Shown here: piece by piece, positions 1 through 7,247 of the stretch
How the letters are laid out: the number at the start of each line of letters is the position of its first letter
Position numbering within the stretch: the stretch's first letter is position 1
DNA from: Spirochaetales bacterium
GTDB lineage: Bacteria; Spirochaetota; Spirochaetia; Treponematales; UBA12059
Direction: 5' to 3'
DNA: 12,520 nt
Assembly (NCBI GenBank): GCA_016938515.1
Contig: JAFGUM010000214.1
Coordinates: forward strand, 1-12,520
The notes under the pieces: generated by a model
Seen by the model: only the letters and a program-made list of their open reading frames with translations
Database searches by the model: none
What the model was told of the DNA's origin: nothing
Translations under genes and position numbers: made by a program

Positions 1-876
1 AGATGACTGTTCGTCAATGCCGCCGAGCGACATAAGCGCGCCCATGCTGTATACCTTGAACACGGAGCCCGGCTCGTATGCGTAAATGGATACCCGATCT
101 GTCCAGGTAGATCGATCAGCGGCCAGAAAGTCATTTGGATCGAAATCCGGCAGTGATACGTACGCGATTATATCTCCGGTGCGGGCTTCCATCGCGACTA
201 GAGCCAGCGCCTCGGCCGCGTTGTCCTCAAGGGCCTCACGGCCAAGGGTCTCCAGCCTGTACTGCAGATCGGCGTCGATAGTCAGGTATACGGCATCTCC
301 GTACGCGTAGCCACCGGAAGCAGTAGCCGTATCAGCCGATAACGTTGACTCGAACGCGGCTTCCGCACCCGCCAAGCCGGTATTTTCTGTACCAACGAAA
401 CCGATCAGGTGCGCTGCCAGAGATCTCTCCGGGTATACCCGACCGGCTACTCGATCCAGTCGTACGCCACTCATCCTCGTCGCCTCAATCGCCTGTTCAA
501 CCTTCCTTGCGGCGTCTCCGGATATTCGCCGGGCCAGGTAGGCAAAATCTGGCCCGTCTCCCGACAATACGCGCGCTATTCCGGTTTCGTCGGTGCCGGT
601 AGCCTCAGCTACGGCACGTGCGAAGGCATCGCGGCCCGCGATGGGCACGGAAGGCTTCCAGATTGATACGTCATACAAATCGGTGTCTATGGCGAGTATG
701 CGCCCCTCGCGGTCGTAGATTGGCCCCCTGATGGCTACAATCCTCGAAGCGGGTGGCCGTGCTGGATGTTGCGGGCCAAGAGCAAGATACCCATAACGAG
801 CGACCGTTCCTATGGTGGCCATGATTATGACCCCGAGAATGAGGTAGTAACGGATGAAGCGCTTATCTATCGACAT
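1..876 (-). CDS. ftsI: Penicillin-binding protein, FtsI/PBP2 class (3' part missing)
   Basis: Class B penicillin-binding protein, the DD-transpeptidase that cross-links peptidoglycan in the periplasm during septation or elongation. 292 codons are visible; the C-terminal half lies beyond the left edge. The visible protein has one N-terminal membrane segment (about residues 9-30), then the class B opening motif RGPIYDREGRILA (50-62), the dimerisation-domain signatures RVYPERSLAAHLIGFVG (146-162) and NTGLAGAE (165-172), and the catalytic SxxK box as SVFK (Ser271, Lys274) inside EPGSVFK. The SxN and KTG boxes would be off-window. The ATG at 876 lies inside the end of lepB (14-bp overlap), and no strong independent Shine-Dalgarno is seen, so translational coupling to lepB is likely. 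Whether it is FtsI (division) or MrdA/PBP2 (elongation) cannot be settled from this fragment; the symbol is the best guess. Confidence 0.88.
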   Translation of the reverse strand, partial: MSIDKRFIRYYLILGVIIMATIGTVARYGYLALGPQHPARPPASRIVAIRGPIYDREGRILAIDTDLYDVSIWKPSVPIAGRDAFARAVAEATGTDETGIARVLSGDGPDFAYLARRISGDAARKVEQAIEATRMSGVRLDRVAGRVYPERSLAAHLIGFVGTENTGLAGAEAAFESTLSADTATASGGYAYGDAVYLTIDADLQYRLETLGREALEDNAAEALALVAMEARTGDIIAYVSLPDFDPNDFLAADRSTWTDRVSIYAYEPGSVFKVYSMGALMSLGGIDEQSS

Positions 877-1441
877 CGTCCGCAGCGTCCTTGGATGGGG
901 CCGTTTGTAGTTCCTCGCCGGAACGCCCGCGTATGTAGAGTAGCACCTTTCCGGTTATCTTCTCAATCGGCACCGGGCCGTATTTTCTGGAATCGAGTGA
1001 AACCTCAGCGTTGTCACCTACGAGAAACAGATAGCCGGGAGGCACGAAGCTTGAACTGGCCATCATTCGATCCGCGCTCGAAATTATGCCGCCACGAGCG
1101 AAGAGAACACCATCATTCCCGTTCACATAGGCTGGGCCAACCTCAAAAACGCGCTTCACCGAGCGGCGGTGACTACCTGCGGCGATTTCCGCCACGACAA
1201 TCTCGCCTGGCAAAGGCTCTCCCCATCTGCAAACGTATCGTCCTGACAGGGGCAGTCGCAACCCGTACGCAGACGTGGCTACCAGAGCCACCGTACCCGG
1301 TGCGATCGTCGGGTTCATTGAATCACCCCGCACTATGACCAAGTCGACACCGAAGGCGCGTACGGCCAGCGCCGCGGCAACAGCGACGGCTATTATACGT
1401 CCTGCCGAGAGCGCACGCGTACCGCGTCCTTTGGTTGTCAC
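863..1441 (-). CDS. lepB: Signal peptidase I
   Basis: Type I signal peptidase (S26 family), which removes signal peptides from exported proteins at the outer face of the inner membrane. The protein has 192 residues, short like Gram-positive-type enzymes, with a single N-terminal TM segment (about 13-35). Family boxes are all present: catalytic Ser41 in GDSMNPT (39-45), catalytic Lys96 in SVKRV (94-98), and the GDN...LDSRKYGPV box (142-157). The start is GTG at 1441, supported by an AAGGAG Shine-Dalgarno (minus strand of 1450-1455) at good spacing. The 3' end overlaps the PBP start by 14 bp, so the two genes form a unit of cell-envelope functions. The gene is divergent from the LysM/M23 gene, with 78 bp between the starts; I could not pick a convincing -35/-10 pair for either direction in that gap. 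Confidence 0.95.
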   Translation of the reverse strand: MTTKGRGTRALSAGRIIAVAVAAALAVRAFGVDLVIVRGDSMNPTIAPGTVALVATSAYGLRLPLSGRYVCRWGEPLPGEIVVAEIAAGSHRRSVKRVFEVGPAYVNGNDGVLFARGGIISSADRMMASSSFVPPGYLFLVGDNAEVSLDSRKYGPVPIEKITGKVLLYIRGRSGEELQTAPSKDAADDVDR

Positions 1442-1519
1442 CCGTCTTTCTCCTTGTTCTGGAAAATGCAGCTGGTCGCACCCTTAAATACCGTTGCGTA
1501 TCCGCCGATAGTGTAACGT

Positions 1520-2731
1520 ATGGATATGCAGAACGTCATCGGCGAACAGTATATAGCTCCGCGTCGCTCTTCGGGTCGGTCATCGTCTCACTCGGATACC
1601 GCAGTGCGCAACCGGGTGGCCCACGCTACCGGAACCATCACGGACAACCCGTTCTTATCGATAGTTCCAGCCATATCACCGCGGCGCGACAAGGCCACCG
1701 ATGCATTCCGGATGCGGCAACGCCCGGCTAAACGTTCCCACCAGCGGGTGCACCTGATGACGCGCATGACCGACTACGTAGAATCGCTTTCTTCTCCACA
1801 GGCGATGCGCATAGTCCTCGTGTTCGCGGGCATGGCACTTCTCGCCGTCGCCATTGCCGCTGCCGGAGCGATAGAAGAACCCGCCGACCTGAGAGGCTTC
1901 CTGTTACCCGAGGATGGTACCGCCGCCGCCCTGCTCCTGGATGCCGTATCAATCGAGGATGCCGTAGCCGACGATGAGAGTATGGCGCCGGCGTTGCCCG
2001 TGACCGTCTCGCTGAGCAGCTACAAGGTTGCAAAGAATGATACCCTGGACGGTATTTCGCGTCGCTTCGGCGTTCGACTGGATACCCTCATTAGCGTAAA
2101 TGGCATAACAGACGTCAGAAGACTAGTCGCCGGCTCGACAATAAAAATACCAAATATTGATGGTGTAGTTCATAACGTACGGAAGGGCGAGAGCATTTCT
2201 GGTATAGCATCGGCACGAGGCGTATCAGTACTCGACCTCATAGACGCCAACGACCTGGCTACGCACACAATACAGCCGGGACAGGCGCTGTTTATTCCCG
2301 GAGCGCGGCTATCATCATACGACCTCAAAAAGGCTTTGGGGCAGCTCGTTATATGGCCTCTCACGGGGAAGATCAGCTCGTATTTTGGCTATCGCCCCAA
2401 CCCGTTCACCGGCATTCGCCAATTTCACAATGGCCTCGATATCGTGGCACCGGCCAATACCAGCGTGCGGGCAGCGATGAGCGGCAGGGTAGCTGAAACC
2501 GGCTACAGCGCCCTCTTCGGCAATTTCGTAATACTGTCTCATCCCGAGGGCTATCAGACTCTATACGCGCACCTTAACCGGATCAGCGTTCGCGCGGGTA
2601 CGAGCGTGGAGCAAGGACACCAAGTCGGGCTGGTAGGTTCTACCGGCTATAGTACCGGCCCGCACCTGCATTTTGGCGTTTTCAAAAACGGCAAAGCCAC
2701 CGACCCTCTCAAGCTGCTCAAAGGGCGATAG
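1520..2731 (+). CDS. LysM-domain M23 metallopeptidase, membrane-anchored
   Basis: Predicted periplasmic peptidoglycan endopeptidase, 403 residues. In order: an Arg/Ser-rich N-terminal tail (1-95), one TM segment (about 98-118), a linker, two LysM peptidoglycan-binding repeats (about 168-211 and 218-260), and a C-terminal M23/LytM peptidase domain (about 287-396). Zinc and catalytic residues are intact: HNGLD (His303, Asp307), YAH (His351) and HLH (His382, His384). It is therefore likely an active hydrolase rather than an EnvC/NlpD-like activator. The start is uncertain. ATG 1520 has no clear Shine-Dalgarno, and an in-frame ATG at 1757 (residue 80) would give a shorter protein beginning just before the TM segment, also without a good ribosome site. 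I keep the long form because the frame stays open and the divergent gene ends its leader just upstream. A small secreted-peptide ORF follows 6 nt after the stop. Confidence 0.9.
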   Translation: MDMQNVIGEQYIAPRRSSGRSSSHSDTAVRNRVAHATGTITDNPFLSIVPAISPRRDKATDAFRMRQRPAKRSHQRVHLMTRMTDYVESLSSPQAMRIVLVFAGMALLAVAIAAAGAIEEPADLRGFLLPEDGTAAALLLDAVSIEDAVADDESMAPALPVTVSLSSYKVAKNDTLDGISRRFGVRLDTLISVNGITDVRRLVAGSTIKIPNIDGVVHNVRKGESISGIASARGVSVLDLIDANDLATHTIQPGQALFIPGARLSSYDLKKALGQLVIWPLTGKISSYFGYRPNPFTGIRQFHNGLDIVAPANTSVRAAMSGRVAETGYSALFGNFVILSHPEGYQTLYAHLNRISVRAGTSVEQGHQVGLVGSTGYSTGPHLHFGVFKNGKATDPLKLLKGR

Positions 2732-2737
2732 AAAACC

Positions 2738-2854
2738 ATGAAGAAGCTAGTCATTACCATGATGGCCATGCTGGCACTTTTTTCCTTTATCAGCGCGTAC
2801 AGCGCTGCTTCATCTCCCAGCATGGATCAGGCACAGTTTGGCATGGCTCCCTGA
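2738..2854 (+). CDS. Small secreted peptide, 38 residues, unknown function
   Basis: A 38-codon ORF starting 6 nt after the M23 stop codon. It begins MKKLVITMMAMLALFSFISA, a textbook signal peptide: two lysines, a hydrophobic core of about 16 residues, and small residues for cleavage near AYSA-A. After processing only about 14 residues remain, ending QFGMAP. No lipobox cysteine is present. The Shine-Dalgarno is weak (GGG about 13 nt upstream), but the tight spacing to the preceding stop would allow translational coupling. I do not recognise a family. The arrangement of Lys residues and hydrophobic core is unlikely to appear by chance right behind a gene, but the ORF is short and could still be spurious. 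A small envelope or signalling peptide co-expressed with the peptidoglycan hydrolase is the simplest reading. Confidence 0.55.
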   Translation: MKKLVITMMAMLALFSFISAYSAASSPSMDQAQFGMAP

Positions 2855-2887
2855 GAGCGCTCGTTTATGATTTTGTAGACTCGAAAA

Positions 2888-2916
2888 TAGACTGTTTGTG
2901 CACTCGATCATACACT
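2888..2916 (+). promoter_or_regulatory. Candidate sigma-70 promoter for the sigma factor gene
   Basis: TAGACT, a 17-bp spacer, then TACACT (four of six consensus bases in each hexamer). It sits in the 185-bp gap between the small peptide ORF and the sigma factor start. Predicted transcription start is near 2923, giving a leader of roughly 115 nt that would include the start-codon hairpin at 3015-3046. Otherwise the gap 2855-3014 shows no gene and no clear terminator. This is a pattern match only. Confidence 0.35.
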
Positions 2917-3014
2917 TATTCCAGCATCGCCAGCCAGACCACCGCTATCTTGTTCATGAGCCTGTAAATGCATGACAACACACCACAACAAATTAGTTGG
3001 CACGATTACTGCAC

Positions 3015-3046
3015 TGTTTATAGCATAGAGGTTAATGCTATGAGCG
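3015..3046 (+). promoter_or_regulatory. Hairpin enclosing the start codon and SD of the sigma factor (RNA thermometer-like)
   Basis: A perfect inverted repeat ATAGCAT (3020-3026) / ATGCTAT (3035-3041) has an 8-nt loop, AGAGGTTA. Extending outward as RNA, positions 3015-3019 pair with 3042-3046 (U-G, G-C, U-G, U-A, U-G), so the stem reaches 12 consecutive pairs, nine Watson-Crick and three wobble. The chosen AUG (3040-3042) lies wholly in the stem and the AGAGG Shine-Dalgarno (3027-3031) lies in the loop. The stem is AU- and GU-rich and should melt readily. At the DNA level the same palindrome could instead be an operator. Pairing is seen in the sequence; a regulatory function is inferred. Confidence 0.5.
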
Positions 3047-3882
3047 TACAGACAGAAGCATCCAGATCTGAAGATACACTTAAAATATACTACGAGCGGG
3101 TAAAGCAGGTACCGCTCCTTACCGCCGAGGATGAGCGTGAACTTTCCATGCGCATCCAAGCCGGCGACGAAGAAGCTCGCTCCCGCCTTATAGAAGCAAA
3201 CCTGCGCCTCGTCATAAAGATAGCGCGCGCCTTCGCGAATTTCGATGTTCCGCTGATAGATCTTATCCAGGAAGGCAACATGGGGCTTATAAAGGCGGCT
3301 GAGCGCTTTGATTACAGGCGAAATGTACGCTTTTCAACGTATGCGTCGTGGTGGATCAAGCAGGCAGTCACACGATCTCTCGTCAATTCCCGGCGGGCAA
3401 TACGTCTACCCCACCGCAAGGAAGAGCTTATCAAGCGCATACACAAAACGTACGGATTCCTGTCTCAGTCGCTGGCGCGTGAGCCTACGAGCAGTGAAAT
3501 CGCGGCGGAACTGGGGATAACCGAGCACGTGGTGTACGAAGCGCTGGAGATGTCTGGAGCCATTATGCCACTCGAAGGTGACTACGAAGACGACGAAAGC
3601 GGAAGCGTACTCGACGTGTTTGCCGACGAAACGTACAGCCCCGACGCAGAACTCTTCAAAAACTGCATCAGTGAAAGAACGGTAGCCATGCTCGAAGCCC
3701 TTATGGAAAAAGAACGTCAGGTTCTTATTTACCGTTTTGAGTTCTACGGCAACAAGAAACGAACGCTCAAGGGTATCGGCCAGACAATGGGCATATCGGC
3801 AGAAACGGTTCGGCAAATAGAAAAGCGGGCGATACGGAAGCTCAGAGAGCAAACCGACTACAACGACTTCCTGGGGATCTGA
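3040..3882 (+). CDS. RNA polymerase sigma factor, sigma-70 family (RpoD/SigA-like, short)
   Basis: Sigma-70 family factor of 280 residues that directs core RNA polymerase to promoters. Region 1.2 is at about 11-45 (YYERVKQVPLLTAEDE), region 2 at 46-115 (DLIQEGNMGLIKAAERFDY, then FSTYASWWIKQAVTRS), region 3 at about 118-195, and region 4 at about 210-270 with the helix-turn-helix TLKGIGQTMGISAETVRQIE. The region 2.4 residues that read the -10 element in sigma-70 (Q and T of KQAVTRS) are kept, so TATAAT-like sites are expected. In region 4.2, Ala254 replaces the Arg equivalent to E. coli sigma-70 R584, as in RpoH. The RpoH box (QRKLFFNLR-like) is absent. It lacks the long region 1.1, so it is more likely an alternative group 2/3 factor than the vegetative one. 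An in-frame ATG at 2968 exists, but ATG 3040 has the Shine-Dalgarno (AGAGG, 8 nt upstream) and begins where family similarity begins. Confidence 0.9.
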   Translation: MSVQTEASRSEDTLKIYYERVKQVPLLTAEDERELSMRIQAGDEEARSRLIEANLRLVIKIARAFANFDVPLIDLIQEGNMGLIKAAERFDYRRNVRFSTYASWWIKQAVTRSLVNSRRAIRLPHRKEELIKRIHKTYGFLSQSLAREPTSSEIAAELGITEHVVYEALEMSGAIMPLEGDYEDDESGSVLDVFADETYSPDAELFKNCISERTVAMLEALMEKERQVLIYRFEFYGNKKRTLKGIGQTMGISAETVRQIEKRAIRKLREQTDYNDFLGI

Positions 3883-3910
3883 CAGAGCGACAACGCAACG
3901 CGTCTCTCTT

Positions 3911-3933
3911 GCGACGATAGACGGCATCGTCGT
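3911..3933 (+). repeat. Inverted repeat between the sigma factor and deacetylase genes
   Basis: GCGACGAT (3911-3918) and ATCGTCGT (3926-3933) form a stem of seven Watson-Crick pairs plus one G-U, with a 7-nt loop. It sits in the 67-bp gap, 16 nt before the deacetylase start. No T-run follows on either strand, so an intrinsic terminator is unlikely. It may be an mRNA processing or stability element, or a weak operator. Confidence 0.4.
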
Positions 3934-3949
3934 ATAGTGGCTGTCTACG

Positions 3950-4930
3950 ATGTCGCAGCCAAAGAAGACAGCACACAAGCGCAAGCAGACTAACGGTCCG
4001 ATAGTAGCGGCTCTGAGCGCCTTTCTGGTGTTCGGTGCGCTTGCCGTTTCATTAACGCTGATATACACATCACACACCGCGCAAGCCGCCGCTACCGCCA
4101 GTTCTACATCAGCGTATTCTCCAGACTCCGAGGCCAAGACGATACCAGAACACGAGGCATACCCGGATGCCGCGGGGGTAGCGGCCAAGCCTGGTCGTGA
4201 AGGCTCAGAGCAGGTACAACCCGCGACTACAAGCGCTTTTCGCGGATACCTCATCTTCGTAATAGACGACGCGGGTCATAATACATGGCAGCTGGAACCC
4301 TTCCTGGCTCTGCCCTTCCCCCTGACCATAGCCGTGCTACCCGGTCTCCCGCATACCGCGGAAGCCGCGAAGATGGTTAGACTGGCGGGCAAGGAACTCA
4401 TACTGCACCAGCCGATGGAAGCCATAGACGGCCTGGATCCAGGACCGGGGTCTATACGTTCCGATATGGACGACGCTTCAATCCGGGCCACGATACGGAA
4501 AAACCTGGCGGAACTACCCGGAGCTGTTGGCATGAACAACCACATGGGCTCCAAGGCTACCTCTGATATCCGCGTGATGTCCGCGGTTCTAGACGAAGCG
4601 GCGCACGCGGGTATCTATTTTATAGACTCTTTAACCATTGGCGATTCCGTGGTACACTCCGTGGCTTCGTTGATGAGACAGTCCACGTGGGAGAGAACCG
4701 TGTTTTTAGACAACACCCCAGACCGAGCTTCGATACTGCACTACATAGAGGCGGGTGCCAAAGTAGCCGAAAAACGCGGTTACGCCGTGATGATAGGGCA
4801 TGTCTGGTCAGCCGAGCTGGCCCAGACGCTGAGCGACCTGTATCCCCAGCTCATCGAGCAGGGTTTCAGCCTTTCAACTGTGTCACGAATTATGATGGAT
4901 CTTGACGACGATGACGGTATTGGGGATTGA
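3950..4930 (+). CDS. Divergent polysaccharide deacetylase family protein (YibQ/DUF610)
   Basis: A 326-residue protein of the divergent polysaccharide deacetylase family (YibQ-like), related to NodB-type carbohydrate esterases. A basic cytoplasmic start (1-15) is followed by one TM segment or uncleaved signal (about 16-39), a low-complexity Ala/Ser/Thr linker (about 44-96), then the catalytic-type domain (98-316). Family motifs seen are FVIDDAG (103-109), HQPMEA (153-158), DPGPGSI (163-169), MNNHMGS (195-201), FIDSLT (224-229) and MIGH (281-284). The domain should face the periplasm; the substrate is not established for this family, and an acetylated envelope glycan is plausible. The C-terminus ends in an acidic [10 protein letters not shown] tail whose codons overlap the tsaD start. 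The ATG at 3950 has no strong Shine-Dalgarno. Of 21 isoleucines, 13 use ATA. Confidence 0.88.
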   Translation: MSQPKKTAHKRKQTNGPIVAALSAFLVFGALAVSLTLIYTSHTAQAAATASSTSAYSPDSEAKTIPEHEAYPDAAGVAAKPGREGSEQVQPATTSAFRGYLIFVIDDAGHNTWQLEPFLALPFPLTIAVLPGLPHTAEAAKMVRLAGKELILHQPMEAIDGLDPGPGSIRSDMDDASIRATIRKNLAELPGAVGMNNHMGSKATSDIRVMSAVLDEAAHAGIYFIDSLTIGDSVVHSVASLMRQSTWERTVFLDNTPDRASILHYIEAGAKVAEKRGYAVMIGHVWSAELAQTLSDLYPQLIEQGFSLSTVSRIMMDLDDDDGIGD

Positions 4931-5921
4931 GTCCTCGTGCGACGAGTGCGCGGCGGCCGTCGTACTTGACGGCCGCCGCGTCGTTTCAAGCGTCATAGCC
5001 ACGCAGATAGAGCGCCATGCCGAGTACAATGGCGTCGTACCCGAGATTGCGTCTAGACTGCACACCGAGTGGATTGGAGACGTCGTGGCGCGGGCGCTGG
5101 ATGACGCGGAATTCACCATGTCCCAGGTGGATGGGATAGCGGTAACGTCCAAACCCGGGCTCGCCGGATCGCTGCTCGTAGGGGTGTCGTTTGCCAAGGC
5201 TCTCGCGTGGTCTACAAGTACACCCTTCGTCGGCGTAAACCACGTACTGGCTCATCTGTACGCGCCGCTTCTATCAGAAGACGTTGACTATCCATTTATA
5301 GGTCTCATCGTGTCCGGTGGCCATACGCTTATATGCCGGGCTGATGGCTTCGATGACATTACCGTACTTGGTACGACGATAGACGACGCCATGGGAGAAG
5401 CCTTTGACAAGGTTGCCAAGCACTATAATCTTGGATATCCGGGTGGGGCCGCGATAGACAAGCTGGCCAGAATCGGCAACGCGGCTGCGTGCTCGTTTCC
5501 GTCAGCTCACCTGTACAAGGGCGACCATCGCTATGACGTATCATATTCCGGCATCAAGACAGCGGCGATACGTCAGCTTGATCAGTTCTGGAACCCAGCC
5601 TTCGAGCGCAGCAACGAGAATATAGCGGCGGCTTTTGAGAAAGCCGCCGTAGACATGATGGTATCAAGGTTACTGCGCGCGATGGACGATACTGGCCTCA
5701 AGACGCTGGTCGTGGGCGGAGGCGTCGCAGCCAACACGTACCTGCGCGAACGGCTGGCCAGGCGACACGATCTCCGGTGCTTGTTTCCGCCGCTCGAATT
5801 GTGCGGCGACAACGCGGCGATGGTAGCGGGCCTTGGCTACCACCTGCTTGCCCGGGGTGACCGCGACGATCTGACCCTCAACGCATCGCCCCGGGTCGTG
5901 GGGTTCAAGCGCGCTGTATAA
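4911..5921 (+). CDS. tsaD: tRNA threonylcarbamoyladenosine (t6A37) synthase subunit TsaD
   Basis: TsaD (Kae1/YgjD family) transfers the threonylcarbamoyl group onto A37 of ANN-decoding tRNAs together with TsaB and TsaE, in the cytoplasm. The 336 residues are the usual bacterial length. Motifs seen: GIESSCDE at the start, [11 protein letters not shown], the metal ligands His111 and His115 in [37 protein letters not shown], and CGDNAAM with metal-ligand Asp300. These positions match E. coli numbering when translation starts at ATG 4911, which also gives the typical opening MTVLGIESS. An in-frame TTG at 4902 would add three residues but has poor spacing to the nearest GGA. The start lies inside the end of the deacetylase gene (20-bp overlap), so the two are probably co-translated. 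The stop overlaps the convergent kbl stop. Confidence 0.96.
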   Translation: MTVLGIESSCDECAAAVVLDGRRVVSSVIATQIERHAEYNGVVPEIASRLHTEWIGDVVARALDDAEFTMSQVDGIAVTSKPGLAGSLLVGVSFAKALAWSTSTPFVGVNHVLAHLYAPLLSEDVDYPFIGLIVSGGHTLICRADGFDDITVLGTTIDDAMGEAFDKVAKHYNLGYPGGAAIDKLARIGNAAACSFPSAHLYKGDHRYDVSYSGIKTAAIRQLDQFWNPAFERSNENIAAAFEKAAVDMMVSRLLRAMDDTGLKTLVVGGGVAANTYLRERLARRHDLRCLFPPLELCGDNAAMVAGLGYHLLARGDRDDLTLNASPRVVGFKRAV

Positions 5922-7101
5922 CCCCAAGCTTGGCGCCAACCCTGGCGAAGGCCGCGATAGCGTCGTCTATCTGCTGTGTGCTGTGTGCGGCTGAAACCTG
6001 TACGCGTATTCGGGCTTTACCCCGCGGCACTACCGGAAAGCTGAAGCCGATTACGTAAATGCCTTCGTCGAGCAGCTGGTCAGCCATTTCGTGGGCCAGG
6101 TGTTCATCGTACAGCATAACCGGGCAGATAGGATGGACGCCGGGGCGTACGTCGAGTCCGGCCTTAGTCATGCCGTCACGGAATCTCTTCGTATTAGCTT
6201 CGAGCCTGTCCCGTAATTCGGTGGATGCTGACAGTTTTTCAAGCGCTTTGAGCGTACCGCCAACTATCGCCGGTGCTACGGTATTTGAAAACAGGTAGGG
6301 TCGCGCTTTCTGCCTGAGATACTCTACGACCTCGGCGCGACCTGCGATACAGCCTCCCGATGCCCCACCAAGTGCTTTACCGAAGGTAGTCGTGATTATA
6401 TCTACCCGCCCCATAACGCCGCGGTACTCATGGGTTCCCCTGCCCTTCGCACCGACAAACCCTGTGGCGTGGCTATCATCCACCATTACGAGCGCGTCGT
6501 AGCGTTCCGCGAGATCACAGATAGTGCCAAGATCTGCTATATCCCCATCCATGGAGAACACGCCGTCGGTTACGATAAGACGAAGCCGGCTCTTCCCCGA
6601 TTCTATGAGCTTGGCTTCGAGGTCGGCAAAATTGTTGTGTTCGTAGATAAAACGCTCGGCTTTGCACAGCCTGACACCATCAATAATTGAAGCGTGGTTG
6701 AGGCTATCAGCCAGGATGGCGCATTCTGCGTCGAGCAATGGTTCGAAAACAGCCGCGTTGGCGTCGAAGCACGATGAAAAAAGTATGGAATCTTCCATGC
6801 CAAGAAAGTTGGCTACTGCCTTTTCAAGCATTGTATGAGGTTCTTGCGTACCGCAGATGAATCGAACGCTCGATAATCCATACCCCCACTCATCGATGGC
6901 GCGCTTGGCGGCTTCTCGTATGTCCGCGTCGTTGGCCAGGCCGAGGTAATTGTTGGCACAAAAATTGACGACGCTCTTGCCATTTCGCACAGAAACGAGC
7001 GCGCCCTGGGGCGTAGTGATGACTCGTTCGTTTTTGTATAGGCCATCATCTCGTATGGCTGAAAGCTTGGCCGTCAACTCCTTTTGTATAGCTCCGTACA
7101 T
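5905..7101 (-). CDS. kbl: Glycine C-acetyltransferase (2-amino-3-ketobutyrate CoA ligase)
   Basis: PLP-dependent alpha-oxoamine synthase that cleaves 2-amino-3-ketobutyrate with CoA to glycine and acetyl-CoA, the second step of threonine breakdown. The 398 residues equal E. coli Kbl in length, and long stretches follow it closely: [13 protein letters not shown] (46-58), SVRFICGTQ (78-86), SSCFDANAA (109-117), [15 protein letters not shown] (134-148), [13 protein letters not shown] (177-189), [13 protein letters not shown] (205-217), and the PLP lysine Lys242 in [13 protein letters not shown]. The close match favours Kbl over BioF, 5-aminolevulinate synthase or serine palmitoyltransferase. The partner threonine dehydrogenase (tdh) is not in the window. 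ATG 7101 has a strong Shine-Dalgarno, AAAGGAG, a few bases upstream. The 3' end overlaps tsaD by 17 bp on the opposite strand, leaving no room for a dedicated terminator between them. Confidence 0.95.
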   Translation of the reverse strand: MYGAIQKELTAKLSAIRDDGLYKNERVITTPQGALVSVRNGKSVVNFCANNYLGLANDADIREAAKRAIDEWGYGLSSVRFICGTQEPHTMLEKAVANFLGMEDSILFSSCFDANAAVFEPLLDAECAILADSLNHASIIDGVRLCKAERFIYEHNNFADLEAKLIESGKSRLRLIVTDGVFSMDGDIADLGTICDLAERYDALVMVDDSHATGFVGAKGRGTHEYRGVMGRVDIITTTFGKALGGASGGCIAGRAEVVEYLRQKARPYLFSNTVAPAIVGGTLKALEKLSASTELRDRLEANTKRFRDGMTKAGLDVRPGVHPICPVMLYDEHLAHEMADQLLDEGIYVIGFSFPVVPRGKARIRVQVSAAHSTQQIDDAIAAFARVGAKLGVIQRA

Positions 7102-7171
7102 GAAACTCTCCTTTGTTTATGACGCGTGTCTTTATTCGCCAAAACGGGCGTGACGACACGTTCCAGGGTGT

Positions 7172-7200
7172 AGTGTATACGCGAGTTACCGACGGGACAA
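7172..7200 (-). promoter_or_regulatory. Candidate sigma-70 promoter for kbl
   Basis: On the minus strand, TTGTCC (7200-7195), a 17-bp spacer, then TACACT (7177-7172), in the 146-bp gap between the zinc-ribbon gene stop and kbl. The predicted start near 7165 gives a leader of about 64 nt. That leader holds a weak stem (CGTGTC pairing with GACACG, enclosing CGCC/GGCG) ahead of the Shine-Dalgarno. I saw no convincing terminator for the upstream zinc-ribbon gene in the same gap. Confidence 0.45.
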
Positions 7201-7247
7201 CAGCAAAAAGCATAGCCCGGTGAAGCAACCATCATGTGTAGATATAT

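Noticed and set aside
766..1338. A 190-codon plus-strand open frame across lepB and the PBP start
   Set aside because: Antisense to signal peptidase I, whose catalytic boxes are all intact; composition is not protein-like.
2997..3024. TTGGCA, 16-bp spacer, TATAGC as promoter of the sigma factor gene
   Set aside because: Its start would fall near 3031, cutting off the Shine-Dalgarno at 3027-3031. TAGACT-N17-TACACT at 2888-2916 fits better, though neither is proven.
3406..4254. A 282-codon minus-strand open frame opposite the sigma factor and deacetylase genes
   Set aside because: It is antisense to two clearly recognised proteins, has no family motif and a biased composition typical of a shadow frame.
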